Shown: positions 31,723-42,999, counted from the stretch's first letter. The stretch: 64,000 bases of DNA from Pelagibacteraceae bacterium AG-439-F23 (GCA_003212415.1 QCPT01000002.1:1-64000); one strand, 5' to 3'. Made by a program: numbers and translations. The notes: generated by a model from the sequence alone, not told the origin.

Positions 31723-31758
31723 TGATAGCTATATGGTAAGTAAATCCTATATTTCTAG

Positions 31759-32364
31759 ATGTATAAAAAAAAAAATAGAGAGATAATTATAGGTTCAAAT
31801 AATACTGGAAAAATAAAGGAAATAAGAGACTTATTGCCTAAAACTTATAAAATACTTACTCCAATTGACTTTAATTTATTAAGAAGTCCAAAAGAGAAAG
31901 GCAGATCATTTACCGAAAATTCATTAATTAAAGCAAAATATTATTCAAAAAAAACTGGAAAAATTTGTATTGCAGATGATTCTGGATTAGAAATAAATTA
32001 TTTAGATAATGCTCCAGGAATATTTTCCGCCAGATGGGGAGGAAAGAAGGGTAATTTCAATATTGCTATAAAAAAGGTTTTCAGAGAATTAAATAAAAAA
32101 GACAAAAGATGGAAAGAAAAGAAAATTGTAGCAAGATTTGTTTGTGCTTTAACAATCTATGGCCTTAAAAAAAAACCCATACATACGATAGGAATAGTAA
32201 AAGGATTAATATCAAATAAAAAAAAAGGAATAAATGGATTTGGTTATGATCCGATTTTTATCCCAAAAGGTAGTAAGCTAACATTTGCTCAAATGAAACC
32301 TAGTAAAAAATATAAAATTGATCATAGATTTATAGCATTCAACAAAATTAAAAAATTTTTTTGA
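31759..32364 (+). CDS. rdgB: dITP/XTP pyrophosphatase
   Basis: IIGSNNTGKIKEIRDLL; IADDSGLEINYLDNAPGIFSARWGG; GFGYDPIFIP. Confidence 0.97.
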   Translation: MYKKKNREIIIGSNNTGKIKEIRDLLPKTYKILTPIDFNLLRSPKEKGRSFTENSLIKAKYYSKKTGKICIADDSGLEINYLDNAPGIFSARWGGKKGNFNIAIKKVFRELNKKDKRWKEKKIVARFVCALTIYGLKKKPIHTIGIVKGLISNKKKGINGFGYDPIFIPKGSKLTFAQMKPSKKYKIDHRFIAFNKIKKFF

Positions 32365-33499
32365 ATTGATTATTTTCAACACTATAAAAATTTAATTGGT
32401 GAGTTATTACATTTTTATTAATTTCAAATATACCAATTTTACCTTTAAATTTATTTTTCTTATAAAAAAGATCGTCTGACATCTTGAAGTCATTTTTGTA
32501 AATTAAATAATAAACCAGACCAACAAGATCATAACTTAAAAAAGATATTTGATTTGGTTTAGATTCATAACTACTATTATATTCATCAATAAATAAATCG
32601 TAATTTTCTTTATTTATAGAAGGAAAATAAATAGGATGTAATGAAGTTTCTTTTAATAAAGACTCATCAAACCATTGATTTAAAGTTAAATATGAAATTC
32701 TTTTTGATGATACGTCTGTATATAATAATGAAGTTGCTACACTTTTTAAACTTTCATCAAAATCTGCAATAATTACAGAGTCAAAATTAATACCACCTAA
32801 AGTATCTTTTTTTTTTAAATTTTCTATTTTTTTTTCTTTATTTTGAACTAATGAGTTTTCTAATCTTTTTATTTCATCTTCAAGGTTTTGTTTTCTTTGA
32901 GAATATCTAGTTAATTTTTCAATTTGAGATGTTAATAAGGTTGGATCTGAATCATAATAAAATTTGTCTTTAAGTTTTATTTTGGTTTTGTTAATCGCCA
33001 AATCAATTTCTTTTTTATAATATGTTTTTGGAATTAAAAATACACTTCTTTCTAAATTTTTTATTTTTTTAAATTTTTTTATTGTATTTATTTGTGAAAT
33101 TGCATTAACACCAGCACTAATTACGTTTGAAGGATTTCCATAAATTTTGTTTGTTAGAGATATAAATGTCATTTCATTTAAATCATCAAGGTACTTTACA
33201 CTTTCATTAAATACTGGGCCTATAACAATTCTTACTCCTTGATAATATAATTCTTTGGAAGCTCTCAGAGCATTTATGGGGTTCGATTTTGTATCTTTTG
33301 GAATAATTACAATTCTGTCATCATCAATTTTATTTATTGCCAATCTAACAGATTTGATAATCGAATTTCCTAATTTTGAATCTTTTCCACTTGTCGGTAC
33401 TATTAGACCAATTTTAATTTTTTCACTTGAATAGCTAGTTTGAAAAAAAAAAATTAAACTTAAAGTTGATATAATTATAATTTTAATAAAAGTTTTCAT
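32348..33499 (-). CDS. LppC/LpoA-like periplasmic-binding-fold protein
   Basis: Signal peptide then KIGLIVPTSGKDSKLGNSIIKSVRLAINKI; RIVIGPVFNESVKYL; located between rdgB and rsmI. Confidence 0.8.
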   Translation of the reverse strand: MKTFIKIIIISTLSLIFFFQTSYSSEKIKIGLIVPTSGKDSKLGNSIIKSVRLAINKIDDDRIVIIPKDTKSNPINALRASKELYYQGVRIVIGPVFNESVKYLDDLNEMTFISLTNKIYGNPSNVISAGVNAISQINTIKKFKKIKNLERSVFLIPKTYYKKEIDLAINKTKIKLKDKFYYDSDPTLLTSQIEKLTRYSQRKQNLEDEIKRLENSLVQNKEKKIENLKKKDTLGGINFDSVIIADFDESLKSVATSLLYTDVSSKRISYLTLNQWFDESLLKETSLHPIYFPSINKENYDLFIDEYNSSYESKPNQISFLSYDLVGLVYYLIYKNDFKMSDDLFYKKNKFKGKIGIFEINKNVITHQLNFYSVENNQFKKIF

Positions 33500-33529
33500 T
33501 TTATAATTAATAATATAATTTCATAATTA

Positions 33530-34390
33530 ATGCATGTTGATCAAAACTTAATTAACTTAAAACCTGGGCTATATTGTGTTGCAACACCTATAGGAAACCT
33601 AGGAGATATAACACTTAGAGCTTTAGAAGTTATAAAAAATTCTGATTTAATATTATGTGAAGATACAAGAGTTTCAAAAAAATTATTAAGTAAATTTAAA
33701 ATACATAAAAAATTAATTTCACATCATAAATTTAATGAAAATAAAAATTTAAATTTAATTTTAGAAAATTTACAAAATAATAAAATAATATCAATCATAT
33801 CTGATGCCGGTACACCTGCAATTTCGGATCCAGGCAGAATTTTAATTAATAAGTGCATAGAAAAAAATATTAATATTTATTCTGTTCCAGGACCTTCAGC
33901 TGTTAGTGCAGCCATATCAGTAAGCGGATTTTCAGATAAGTATTTATTTTGTGGATTTTTGCCAGAAAAAAAAGCTGAATTAAATAAATTATTTAATTCA
34001 TTTGCAAATTTTAATTGTTCAATTGTTTTTTTTATCTCACCTAAGAAAATTAATAAAATTGTTGATATTTTAAAAAAATATTTTTTTAATAGAAATATAT
34101 TAATTTGTAGAGAAATTACTAAATTTCATGAAGAATATATAAGAAGTAGTGTAAAAAATTTATCTGAAATATCTATTTCAACAAAAGGCGAAGTTACTGT
34201 AGTTATTTCTGAAGATAATACTTTAAAAAAAAATTTTATTAAATTAGAAGAATCAGATAAAAAAAAAATTAGTAAGTTAATAAAAAAAATGACTATTAAA
34301 AATATTATAAATGAAATTAATAAAGATAAAAAATTTCCAAAAAAATTAATTTATGATTATTGTTTAAAGTTAAAAAATGAAAATAAATAA
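33530..34390 (+). CDS. rsmI: 16S rRNA (cytidine1402-2'-O)-methyltransferase
   Basis: GLYCVATPIGNLGDITLRALEVI; LCEDTRVSKKLL; SDAGTPAISDPG. Confidence 0.97.
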   Translation: MHVDQNLINLKPGLYCVATPIGNLGDITLRALEVIKNSDLILCEDTRVSKKLLSKFKIHKKLISHHKFNENKNLNLILENLQNNKIISIISDAGTPAISDPGRILINKCIEKNINIYSVPGPSAVSAAISVSGFSDKYLFCGFLPEKKAELNKLFNSFANFNCSIVFFISPKKINKIVDILKKYFFNRNILICREITKFHEEYIRSSVKNLSEISISTKGEVTVVISEDNTLKKNFIKLEESDKKKISKLIKKMTIKNIINEINKDKKFPKKLIYDYCLKLKNENK

Positions 34391-34970
34391 AATATTATTA
34401 TTATTTTTGTTAGTTATTTTAACAAGCTGTGTTGGAACTTCATCAACTGGTGTTTTTGGCACTGGCGTTTCCATTGCAATTGATCCAAGAACAATTGGAA
34501 CTCAAATAGATGATTCTATAATGCAAAAGAATTTAAGTGCAAAATTAATTAACATGAATACCAATTATATTTTGTCTGTTAAATCTAAAGTATTAGATGG
34601 AAGAATTTTTATTACAGGCAAAGTGGATACAGTAGAAGAAAAGTTAAAAATAACAAAACTAGGATGGGAAATAAAAGGTGCTAGATCTGTAAAAAATGAT
34701 CTACGAATTAAAGATAAATTTAATTTTAAACAATCAGCCAAAGATATTTTAATAACATCGCAATTACGAGCTGCTATGATTGCAAACAAAAAAATAAAAT
34801 CATTTAATTACAATATAGATACATATAAGAAGAAAATATATGTATATGGAATATCTAAGGATGAAGAAGAGAGAACAGAAGTTATAAATGAAGCAAAACA
34901 AATTCTTGATGTAGAAGACGTAATTGCAAGTATTTTGTTAATTGAAGATTTAAGAGTTCTTAAAAATTAA
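34377..34970 (+). CDS. BON domain lipoprotein
   Basis: LLVILTSCVGTS lipobox; two BON-like repeats. Confidence 0.85.
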   Translation: MKINKILLLFLLVILTSCVGTSSTGVFGTGVSIAIDPRTIGTQIDDSIMQKNLSAKLINMNTNYILSVKSKVLDGRIFITGKVDTVEEKLKITKLGWEIKGARSVKNDLRIKDKFNFKQSAKDILITSQLRAAMIANKKIKSFNYNIDTYKKKIYVYGISKDEEERTEVINEAKQILDVEDVIASILLIEDLRVLKN

Positions 34971-34972
34971 TT

Positions 34973-37279
34973 TTATTTATTATAATTTATAACCCCAGCA
35001 GAGTAAGCTGCAATAGAAGCTAAATTTAATATATCAGAAGTAGAGGACCTCAAAGGAGCTATTTCTATTGCTTGACCTAAACCTATCAATAAAGGTCCTA
35101 TGACTTTTGCGTCACCAAGAGTCTTCATTATTTTGTATGATATTGCTGCACTATGCTGTCCTGGCATTATTAATATGTTTGCATTACCTACTATCTTTGA
35201 AAATGGATATAAATCAGTGTATTCTTTACTTAGAGCTACGTCTGGTTGCATATCTCCATCAAACTTAAAATTAACTTTTCTTTTTTTTAGTATATTAACA
35301 GCATCCCTAATGTGTTTTGTTCTACTTGTTAAAGGTTGTCCAAATGTCGAATGAGATAAAAAAGCTACTTTAGGATCAAATCCAAACAATCTTACAACTC
35401 TTGCTGATGAAATAGCAATTTCAGCTAATTGTTCTGATGAAGGATATTCATGAACACTAGTATCCCCTATAAAAACTGTTTTACCTTTATTAACAACCAT
35501 ATTTAATCCAAACATTATTTCACCCGGTCTAGGTTCGACTATTTTATTAATTTTTTCTAGTGATTGAGCGTATCTTCTACTATTTCCAGTCACCATGGCA
35601 TCAGCATCCCCAGTAGAAACCATGCAGGATCCCCAGATAACAGTGTCATTTTTAATCATTCTGTTACAATCTCTTAAATACATTTCATAAATGTCTGGAT
35701 CAAGATTGCCTTTGTCAGCGTGTAATTTTTTAAAAGTATATTTTAAGTATTTCTCCCTCTTATTTTTGTCTGAATAATTTATGATTTTAATATCTAAATT
35801 TTCTCCATAACCAATTTTTTTTAGTTTTTGTTTTACAATTTTTTCTTTTGCAACAATTATAGGTATTCCTAGATCACTATTTTTAAATGCAATTGCAGCT
35901 TTTAATGTATTTTCATCTTCACCATCTGTAAAAACAACTCTTTTTTTATTTTTTTTTATTTTGGAATTTATACCTTGCATTATAGTTACAGAAGGATCTA
36001 GTCTTTGTTTTAATAGCTCTGAATAAATTTCAAAATTTTTTATTTTTTTTCTTGCAACTTTACTTTTTAAAGCTGCTTTAGCAACAGCAACAGGTATTAC
36101 ACTTATTAATCTTGGATCGAATGTGGATGGAATTATATAATCTTTTCCATATTTAGGCCTATCACCTCCCATAGCAGCAACAACTTCATCGGGAACTCTT
36201 TTTTTAGCTAAAGATGCTATGGCATTTGCTGCAGCGATTTTCATTTCTTCATTTATAGTTTTTGCTCTAACATCTAGCGCTCCTCTAAAAATATAAGGAA
36301 AACCAATTAAATTGTTTACCTGATTTGGATAATCTGATCTTCCAGTAGCAATTATCGCGTCATTTCTAACTTCTTCAACTTCTTCTGGTGTTATTTCTGG
36401 ATCTGGATTGGCACAGGCAAATATAATTGGATTTTTTGCCATTTTTTTTATCATATCTTTTTTTAAAATACCCGCAGCAGATAAACCTAAAAAAACATCC
36501 GCATCTTTTATTGCATCATTTAAATTTCTATTTTTAGTTACTATTGCATGATTTAATTTCCATTTATTTAAATTTTTTCTTCCTTTGTAAATAACTCCTT
36601 TTCGATCAATCATTGTTAAATTATTTTTAAGGACTCCAGTTTTTTTAAAAAGATTTGCGCAGGCCATAGCGGATGCTCCTGCACCATTAACTACTACTTT
36701 TATTTTTTTAATATCTTTCTTTGTTATATCGATTGCATTAATTAGTGCTGCACAAGTTATAATTGCCGTTCCATGCTGATCATCATGAAATACAGGAATA
36801 TCTAAAAGTTTTTTTAATTTTTCTTCAATTATAAAACAATCAGGAGCAGCTATATCTTCTAAATTTATTCCGCCAAAACTACCAGAAAAATTTTTTATAC
36901 TATTAATTATTTCTTTTGGATCTTTTGAATCTATTTCTAAATCTATAGCATCGATATCAGCAAACCTTTTGAATAAAATTGCCTTGCCTTCCATTACGGG
37001 CTTAGAGGCTAAAGCCCCAAGATTTCCCATGCCCAATATGGCAGACCCATTGCTTATAATGGCAACTAAGTTTCCTTTTGTAGTATAATCGTATGCAAGT
37101 TCAGGATTTTTTGATATTGCTTTTACTGGAGCAGCAACCCCTGGAGAATATGCTAGTGCCAAATCTCTCTTTGTGGTCATAGGTTTTGACGAGATAATCT
37201 CAATCTTGCCAGATTTATTATTACTATGAAATTCTAAAGCTTCTTTATCTGAATAATGTTCAATTTTATTTTTCTTCAT
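34973..37279 (-). CDS. maeB: NADP-dependent malic enzyme (malic domain + phosphotransacetylase-like domain)
   Basis: RDLALAYSPGVAAPVKAI; VFHDDQHGTAIITCAAL; C-terminal PTA-like half. Confidence 0.96.
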   Translation of the reverse strand: MKKNKIEHYSDKEALEFHSNNKSGKIEIISSKPMTTKRDLALAYSPGVAAPVKAISKNPELAYDYTTKGNLVAIISNGSAILGMGNLGALASKPVMEGKAILFKRFADIDAIDLEIDSKDPKEIINSIKNFSGSFGGINLEDIAAPDCFIIEEKLKKLLDIPVFHDDQHGTAIITCAALINAIDITKKDIKKIKVVVNGAGASAMACANLFKKTGVLKNNLTMIDRKGVIYKGRKNLNKWKLNHAIVTKNRNLNDAIKDADVFLGLSAAGILKKDMIKKMAKNPIIFACANPDPEITPEEVEEVRNDAIIATGRSDYPNQVNNLIGFPYIFRGALDVRAKTINEEMKIAAANAIASLAKKRVPDEVVAAMGGDRPKYGKDYIIPSTFDPRLISVIPVAVAKAALKSKVARKKIKNFEIYSELLKQRLDPSVTIMQGINSKIKKNKKRVVFTDGEDENTLKAAIAFKNSDLGIPIIVAKEKIVKQKLKKIGYGENLDIKIINYSDKNKREKYLKYTFKKLHADKGNLDPDIYEMYLRDCNRMIKNDTVIWGSCMVSTGDADAMVTGNSRRYAQSLEKINKIVEPRPGEIMFGLNMVVNKGKTVFIGDTSVHEYPSSEQLAEIAISSARVVRLFGFDPKVAFLSHSTFGQPLTSRTKHIRDAVNILKKRKVNFKFDGDMQPDVALSKEYTDLYPFSKIVGNANILIMPGQHSAAISYKIMKTLGDAKVIGPLLIGLGQAIEIAPLRSSTSDILNLASIAAYSAGVINYNK

Positions 37280-37328
37280 TTTTGTAAATATTTATACAAT
37301 TAGAGCAAATTTAAGACTAATATGATTT

Positions 37329-38858
37329 ATGAACCTAATTAAGTCAACAAGCACATTTGGTTTCTTTACTTTAATTAGCAGAATACTTGGATATTTAAGA
37401 GACTTATTGATAGCAATTTATCTTGGTTCCGGTCCAATTGCAGATGCTTTTTTCGTAGCGTTTAGAATACCAAATACATTTAGAAGACTATTTTCAGAAG
37501 GAACTTTTAATGCTGCTTTTGTTCCAAGTTATTCTTCTGAAATGGTTTTAGGAAAAATTAGATCTCAAAACTTTGCAAATAAAATATTTAATTTACTTTT
37601 AATTGGATTGTTTTTGATCATTTTACTAATTGAAATTTTTATGCCTTCATTTGTTTATATTATTGCTCCTGGCTTTTCAGGTGATTCTGATAAACTTGAT
37701 CTGACTATTTCTCTTACAAGAATTACTTTCCCTTTTCTGCTATTTGTTAGTTTATCTTCCTTTTTTTCTGCAATATTAAATTCACATAATAAATTTGCTG
37801 TTGCTTCAGCAGCTCCTATAATTTTAAATATATTTTTAATTTTAGTTTTACTTTTTCAAAGTTATTTAAATGACCATCTGGTAGTTTATCTTTCTTATGC
37901 AGTAACATTTGCAGGTATAGTGCAATTAATTTTTTTGGTATTCTTTATAAGAAAGTTTTATTTTCCCAAAATTACTTTAAAATTTAAAATTGATAATAAA
38001 GTTAAATTATTTTTTAATAAGCTTTTACCCAGTATATTTTCTTCAGGTGTTACGCAAATAAATATTTTAGTAGGAACAATTATTGCTTCCTTTCAAGCAA
38101 GTGCTGTTTCTTACCTTTATTATGCAGATAGAATTTATCAGATAAATTTGGCCATAGCTGGTATTGCGATTGGAACGGTTCTTTTGCCAAATTTAAGTAA
38201 ATATATCCAATCAAGAAATAAAAAAAAAATTGATTTTATTCAGAACAAAGCATTAGAATTAAGTTTGTTTTTAAGTTTACCTGCAACCATAGCTTTACTA
38301 ATAGCATCTGAAGAAATCACTTCTTCATTATTTGGATATGGGTCTTTTACCGAACTGAGCGTAAAAAATTCAGCTAATGCATTATTTTATTTTGCTTTAG
38401 GATTGCCGGCTTTTTCTTTCATAAAAATTTTTTCAAGCTTTTTATTTGCTAGACATAATACAAAGATACCATTTTACTTTTCTTTCACTTCAGTGATTAT
38501 TAATATTATAATTAGTATTTATTATTTTAATAAAATAGGATTTATAATTATACCTATTGCAACAACTATATCATCGTGGTTTAATGTTATAATACTTTTG
38601 GTATATTTAACTAATAAAAAATATTATTTACTAAATTTAAATTTTATAAAATCATTATTAAAAATATTGTTATCTACTGTTTTGACTTCATATATTTTTT
38701 ATAATTTAATAAATTATTTTAGTGATAATTTAACTTATAACAGTGAATATAAACTACTATCTATTATTCTATTAGTTATTGTAACGTTTATTATTTATAT
38801 TTTGATCTCTATACTTACAAAAGCTTTTAAATTTTCGGATATTAAATTAAAGTATTAA
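37329..38858 (+). CDS. murJ: Lipid II flippase MurJ
   Basis: [53 protein letters not shown]. Confidence 0.97.
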   Translation: MNLIKSTSTFGFFTLISRILGYLRDLLIAIYLGSGPIADAFFVAFRIPNTFRRLFSEGTFNAAFVPSYSSEMVLGKIRSQNFANKIFNLLLIGLFLIILLIEIFMPSFVYIIAPGFSGDSDKLDLTISLTRITFPFLLFVSLSSFFSAILNSHNKFAVASAAPIILNIFLILVLLFQSYLNDHLVVYLSYAVTFAGIVQLIFLVFFIRKFYFPKITLKFKIDNKVKLFFNKLLPSIFSSGVTQINILVGTIIASFQASAVSYLYYADRIYQINLAIAGIAIGTVLLPNLSKYIQSRNKKKIDFIQNKALELSLFLSLPATIALLIASEEITSSLFGYGSFTELSVKNSANALFYFALGLPAFSFIKIFSSFLFARHNTKIPFYFSFTSVIINIIISIYYFNKIGFIIIPIATTISSWFNVIILLVYLTNKKYYLLNLNFIKSLLKILLSTVLTSYIFYNLINYFSDNLTYNSEYKLLSIILLVIVTFIIYILISILTKAFKFSDIKLKY

Positions 38859-38862
38859 AATA

Positions 38863-39864
38863 ATGGGAAAAAAAATTTTTTCAGGTGTTCAACCAACTGG
38901 CAATCTTCATTTAGGAAATTATATTGGCGCTATAAAAAATTTTGTTGATCTGCAAAATCAAAAAGGAAATGAGTGTGTTTATTGCGTAGTAGATTTGCAT
39001 GCAATAACAACCAAACAAGATCCAAAAATTCTTAAAAACAACATAAGAGAAACTACTGCAGCTTTTTTAGCAAGTGGGATAGATCCTAAAAAAAGTATTA
39101 TATTTAATCAATCATTGGTAGCTGCTCACTCAGAAGGATCTTGGATTTTGGGATGTATAGCTCGTATGGGTTGGTTAAATAGAATGACTCAATTTAAAGA
39201 AAAGGCAGGAAAAGATAAAGAAAAAGCAAGTGTAGGTTTATATATATATCCAGTTTTAATGACTGCCGATATTTTATTATACGATTCAACACATGTTCCA
39301 GTAGGAGAAGATCAAAAACAGCATCTAGAACTAGCTCGCGATATTGCGCAAAAATTTAATTTAGATTTTGATTCACCAGATTTTCTTAGGGCTCCAGAGC
39401 CTTTAATACAAAAAAATTTTTCAAGAATTATGAGTTTAAAAGATGGAACTAATAAAATGAGCAAATCCGATCCATCAGATTTAAGCAGGATAAATTTAAC
39501 TGATAATAAGGATCAAATTGTGAATAAGATAAAAAAAGCAAAAACAGATAATGATCCTTTGCCAGACGATAATAAAAATTTAAGTAAAAGACCAGAAGTC
39601 GAGAATCTATTGGGCATATACTCTAGCTTAAGTGATCAAAGTTTAAAGAATTCAATAAATGAATTTAGTGGAAAAAATTTTTCACAATTTAAAGAAAAAT
39701 TGACAGAAATAGTTGTCGAAAAAATTTCTCCAATATCTATCGAAATAAATAAATTACTAAAAGATATTGATTATATTGACACAGTTCTGAAAGAAGGCGG
39801 TAAAAGAGCGGACTTAATTGCTTCAAAAAAAGTATTAGAAATGAAGAAATTAATTGGATTTTAA
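38863..39864 (+). CDS. trpS: Tryptophanyl-tRNA synthetase
   Basis: [41 protein letters not shown]. Confidence 0.98.
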   Translation: MGKKIFSGVQPTGNLHLGNYIGAIKNFVDLQNQKGNECVYCVVDLHAITTKQDPKILKNNIRETTAAFLASGIDPKKSIIFNQSLVAAHSEGSWILGCIARMGWLNRMTQFKEKAGKDKEKASVGLYIYPVLMTADILLYDSTHVPVGEDQKQHLELARDIAQKFNLDFDSPDFLRAPEPLIQKNFSRIMSLKDGTNKMSKSDPSDLSRINLTDNKDQIVNKIKKAKTDNDPLPDDNKNLSKRPEVENLLGIYSSLSDQSLKNSINEFSGKNFSQFKEKLTEIVVEKISPISIEINKLLKDIDYIDTVLKEGGKRADLIASKKVLEMKKLIGF

Positions 39865-39903
39865 ATTTATTTCAATTTAAAATAAAACAAATATAATTAT
39901 TTT

Positions 39904-40446
39904 ATGTTTATTCAAACTCAAAAGACACCTAATCCTAATTCCTTAAAATTTTTACCAGGAAAAAAAGTTTCAGAAGATGGACCATATGAAATATTAGACA
40001 AAAACCAGACAAATAATTTTTTAATTAGAAACATACTTTCTATAAACGGTGTAACAGGAATTTTTTTGGGAGAGGACTTTGTATCTGTTAATAAAAAAAA
40101 TAATATAGATTGGGAAAATATTAAGCATATAGTAATTTCACATATTAATGAATATTATGCAGATGGGAATGAATCGATAATTAATAATAAAGCAAATTCT
40201 GTTGATCCTAGTGGCTTCAGTGAAATTGAAAAAAAAATTATTAATATATTGGAGACAAAAGTAAGACCTGCTGTAGCAAAAGATGGTGGAGATATTAAAT
40301 TTAAAGAATTCAAAGATGGCAAAGTTAAAGTAGAATTGCAAGGTAGTTGTTCAGGTTGTCCCTCTTCAACCTTGACGTTAAAGCAGGGCGTGCAAAATTT
40401 GCTTTGTCATTATATTCCTGAAGTCAAGGAAGTTTTAGCAGTATAA
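39904..40446 (+). CDS. nfuA: NifU/NfuA-like Fe-S scaffold protein
   Basis: FIQTQKTPNPNSLKFLPG; VRPAVAKDGGDIKF; GSCSGCPSSTLTLKQGVQNLL. Confidence 0.95.
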   Translation: MFIQTQKTPNPNSLKFLPGKKVSEDGPYEILDKNQTNNFLIRNILSINGVTGIFLGEDFVSVNKKNNIDWENIKHIVISHINEYYADGNESIINNKANSVDPSGFSEIEKKIINILETKVRPAVAKDGGDIKFKEFKDGKVKVELQGSCSGCPSSTLTLKQGVQNLLCHYIPEVKEVLAV

Positions 40447-40487
40447 AAATACAAAAAAATAATTATAATAAAATCCACTTAATTATT

Positions 40488-41615
40488 ATGGTAAAAAAAA
40501 TTAGAAATGATGGAATTTTTGTAAAACCTGCAACCGAAAAGACTAAAAAATTAAAAAAAAATTTAAAAAAATTTAATGAGTATAAAAATTTTTATAAATT
40601 CTCAATAGTAAGTTTTTTTTTAATTTTTTCTTTTTTTTATTTACCAAACATAGTCAATTACTTTGATAATAATTTTTTTAAAAATAAAACAACAATTAAT
40701 ATTTCCAAAAAGAATTTTGAATTAACTCTTAATAATAAAAAATCTAAAATTAAAAAAATCGATGAAAGTAGTAACTTAGAAAATGTTTATGATGATATTG
40801 ATGTATTTTCATCAAATGAGAAAAATATTAACACTACAAGACTGAGTGCTTCAACAATTGAACAATTATTTCAAGATACAAAATATAATTTAAAAAAAGT
40901 TAAAAAAACAAAATTAGTCAACATTGGTAATTCATTGGATCATCTTCCCAAGGAAATGAAAAATATTGAAAGCACAAAAAAAAGGAAAAATTTGTTTATT
41001 CAGATTGTTTTACCTTTAATAATTGAAGAAAATACAAAAATAAAATTAGATAGAAAAAAGCTTTTTGTAATATTGAACAAAAACAATAATTCCAAATCTG
41101 ATGTTGAATGGCTAAGAAATAAATTTAAACAGTATGGCGTTGTAAAAAATGATTTATCAACACTAAAAGTAAGAATGGATGAAATTCCAGTTTCTTTAGC
41201 TATTGCTCAGGCAGCCAAAGAAACTGGATGGGGAACTTCAAGATTTGCACAAAAAGGAAATGCGCTATTTGGTCAGTGGACTTGGTCGGGAGAAGGAATT
41301 AAACCAGCTGCAGCAGACAATAATTCAAAACATAAAGTTGCAAGCTTTAAAGTTTTAAAAGCATCAGTAAAAGCTTATCTAAGAAATTTAAATACTCATT
41401 CCAGCTATAAAAAATTTAGAAAAGAAAGAGCAATTCAAAGAGATAATAGTGGAAAATTAAATAGTTTAGAGTTAGTAAAATATCTAGACAAATATGCCGA
41501 AACAGGAATTGAATATACTAAAATTTTATCGAAAATTATTGAACAAAATTCTTTAACAGAATTTGATGATGTTAAGATTCTTCCTACAAGTGAAAAACTT
41601 AAAAGTTTAATTTAA
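40488..41615 (+). CDS. Bax-like glucosaminidase domain protein
   Basis: N-terminal TM; IPVSLAIAQAAKETGWGTSRFAQKGNALFGQWTW. Confidence 0.9.
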   Translation: MVKKIRNDGIFVKPATEKTKKLKKNLKKFNEYKNFYKFSIVSFFLIFSFFYLPNIVNYFDNNFFKNKTTINISKKNFELTLNNKKSKIKKIDESSNLENVYDDIDVFSSNEKNINTTRLSASTIEQLFQDTKYNLKKVKKTKLVNIGNSLDHLPKEMKNIESTKKRKNLFIQIVLPLIIEENTKIKLDRKKLFVILNKNNNSKSDVEWLRNKFKQYGVVKNDLSTLKVRMDEIPVSLAIAQAAKETGWGTSRFAQKGNALFGQWTWSGEGIKPAAADNNSKHKVASFKVLKASVKAYLRNLNTHSSYKKFRKERAIQRDNSGKLNSLELVKYLDKYAETGIEYTKILSKIIEQNSLTEFDDVKILPTSEKLKSLI

Positions 41616-42694
41616 TTTTTTATAGAAAATTGAATACCAAGCCATCTCCAACCTTCTATATCTTTCATAGAACAATTAATTCTACCTCTTCTTTCTTTAA
41701 ATTTTTCCTCGAAAAAAATATTTAATCTATTATTTTCTAGTTTTATATTTGTTTTATGCCAACTATCACCCTCGTTAGAGTAACAAGATATTTTATCTAA
41801 ATTCTTTTGTTCATTAAAAAAATCAATAAACATTTTTGGTGGGTTATTTAAAGAGTTTAATAATTTATCCTTAGGATTAATACTTTTGTATTGTAAAGGT
41901 AAAAATTTTACTAAATTTTCAAATCTTCTTAGATCTCCATATTTTTCATTTATTGGAAATCTTGGTAATTCATATTTATCTTTATTTAAGTCAATTACAC
42001 CTGAATGTTGTCCAAAAGCAAATTTAAAATTTTTAGAAATATAATTTTTTTGTTCAAGAGAATATTCACCAAAAGGGTAAGAAAAAAATTTTGGATTATA
42101 TCCAATTTCTTTTTTAAAAATATTTATTGATTTGTCGATATCATTTTTAAAATCATTAAAATTATAATCAATTAGATATTCGTGGGAATGTGAATGATTT
42201 CCCAAAAATGCAAAATCTTCCTTTTCAATTTCTTTTATTTGACCCCAAGTCATATATCCAAATTTTCCAACAGCCTCCGAAGAAACGAACAATATAAAAG
42301 GAATTTTATTTTTTTTTAAGTATGGCCAAGCACTTTCATAAAAAGATGAAAATGCGTCATCAATTGTAATTAAAAATCTTTTTTTAGTTTTAGGTTTATT
42401 AAATTCTTCGTCAAATTTATCTGGATTATAGAATTTAAAATTATTATTATTAATTATCTCAATTTGGCTTTTAAAAATATCCATTTGAATATTTGTTGAT
42501 GGGTATTTATTTTCATCGAATCTATGATACATTAAAGAGAGTATTCCATTATCATTATGATAGTATTTTTTATTTACAATTTCACCATAAGCATTAAATA
42601 AAATAAAATAAAATATGAAAAATTTAATAATTGATGCAACAAAAGAAGAAGTTTTTTTTTCGGTCATTACTGATTCACAATCATATACCACCAC
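41612..42694 (-). CDS. Polysaccharide deacetylase (NodB-like); true start uncertain
   Basis: ILSLMYHRF; FLITIDDAFSSFYESAWPYLKKNKIPFILFVSS; FLGNHSHSHEYL; annotated 5' end overlaps tsaB on the other strand. Confidence 0.88.
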   Translation of the reverse strand: MVVYDCESVMTEKKTSSFVASIIKFFIFYFILFNAYGEIVNKKYYHNDNGILSLMYHRFDENKYPSTNIQMDIFKSQIEIINNNNFKFYNPDKFDEEFNKPKTKKRFLITIDDAFSSFYESAWPYLKKNKIPFILFVSSEAVGKFGYMTWGQIKEIEKEDFAFLGNHSHSHEYLIDYNFNDFKNDIDKSINIFKKEIGYNPKFFSYPFGEYSLEQKNYISKNFKFAFGQHSGVIDLNKDKYELPRFPINEKYGDLRRFENLVKFLPLQYKSINPKDKLLNSLNNPPKMFIDFFNEQKNLDKISCYSNEGDSWHKTNIKLENNRLNIFFEEKFKERRGRINCSMKDIEGWRWLGIQFSIKN

Positions 42695-42992
42695 TTATAT
42701 AAACAGTAGAGAAAATTTTGATAAATGTACTGAACTTCTATTAATTTTTTTAAAAAAATATAAAATTCAAATAAAAGATATTGAAAAAATATTTGTTAAT
42801 CAAGGCCCAGGAAAATTATCAAGTATAAGAATATCTATATCAATTGCAAAAGCCATAGCTCTGTCAAATAATATTAGTTTATTTGGTTTTGATTCAATTG
42901 ATTTTGATGGAAAAGATTATAAAAAAATACTGAAATTAGAGAAAAAAAATCGATTAAATAAAGATTTGATTAAGCCTCATTATTCGAGTTAA
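42615..42992 (+). CDS. tsaB: Short TsaB-like tRNA t6A biosynthesis protein
   Basis: NLIIDATKEEVFFSV; VNQGPGKLSSIRISISIAKAIAL (GPGSFTGxR-type motif). Confidence 0.8.
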   Translation: MKNLIIDATKEEVFFSVITDSQSYTTTYINSRENFDKCTELLLIFLKKYKIQIKDIEKIFVNQGPGKLSSIRISISIAKAIALSNNISLFGFDSIDFDGKDYKKILKLEKKNRLNKDLIKPHYSS

Positions 42993-42999
42993 ATATAAT

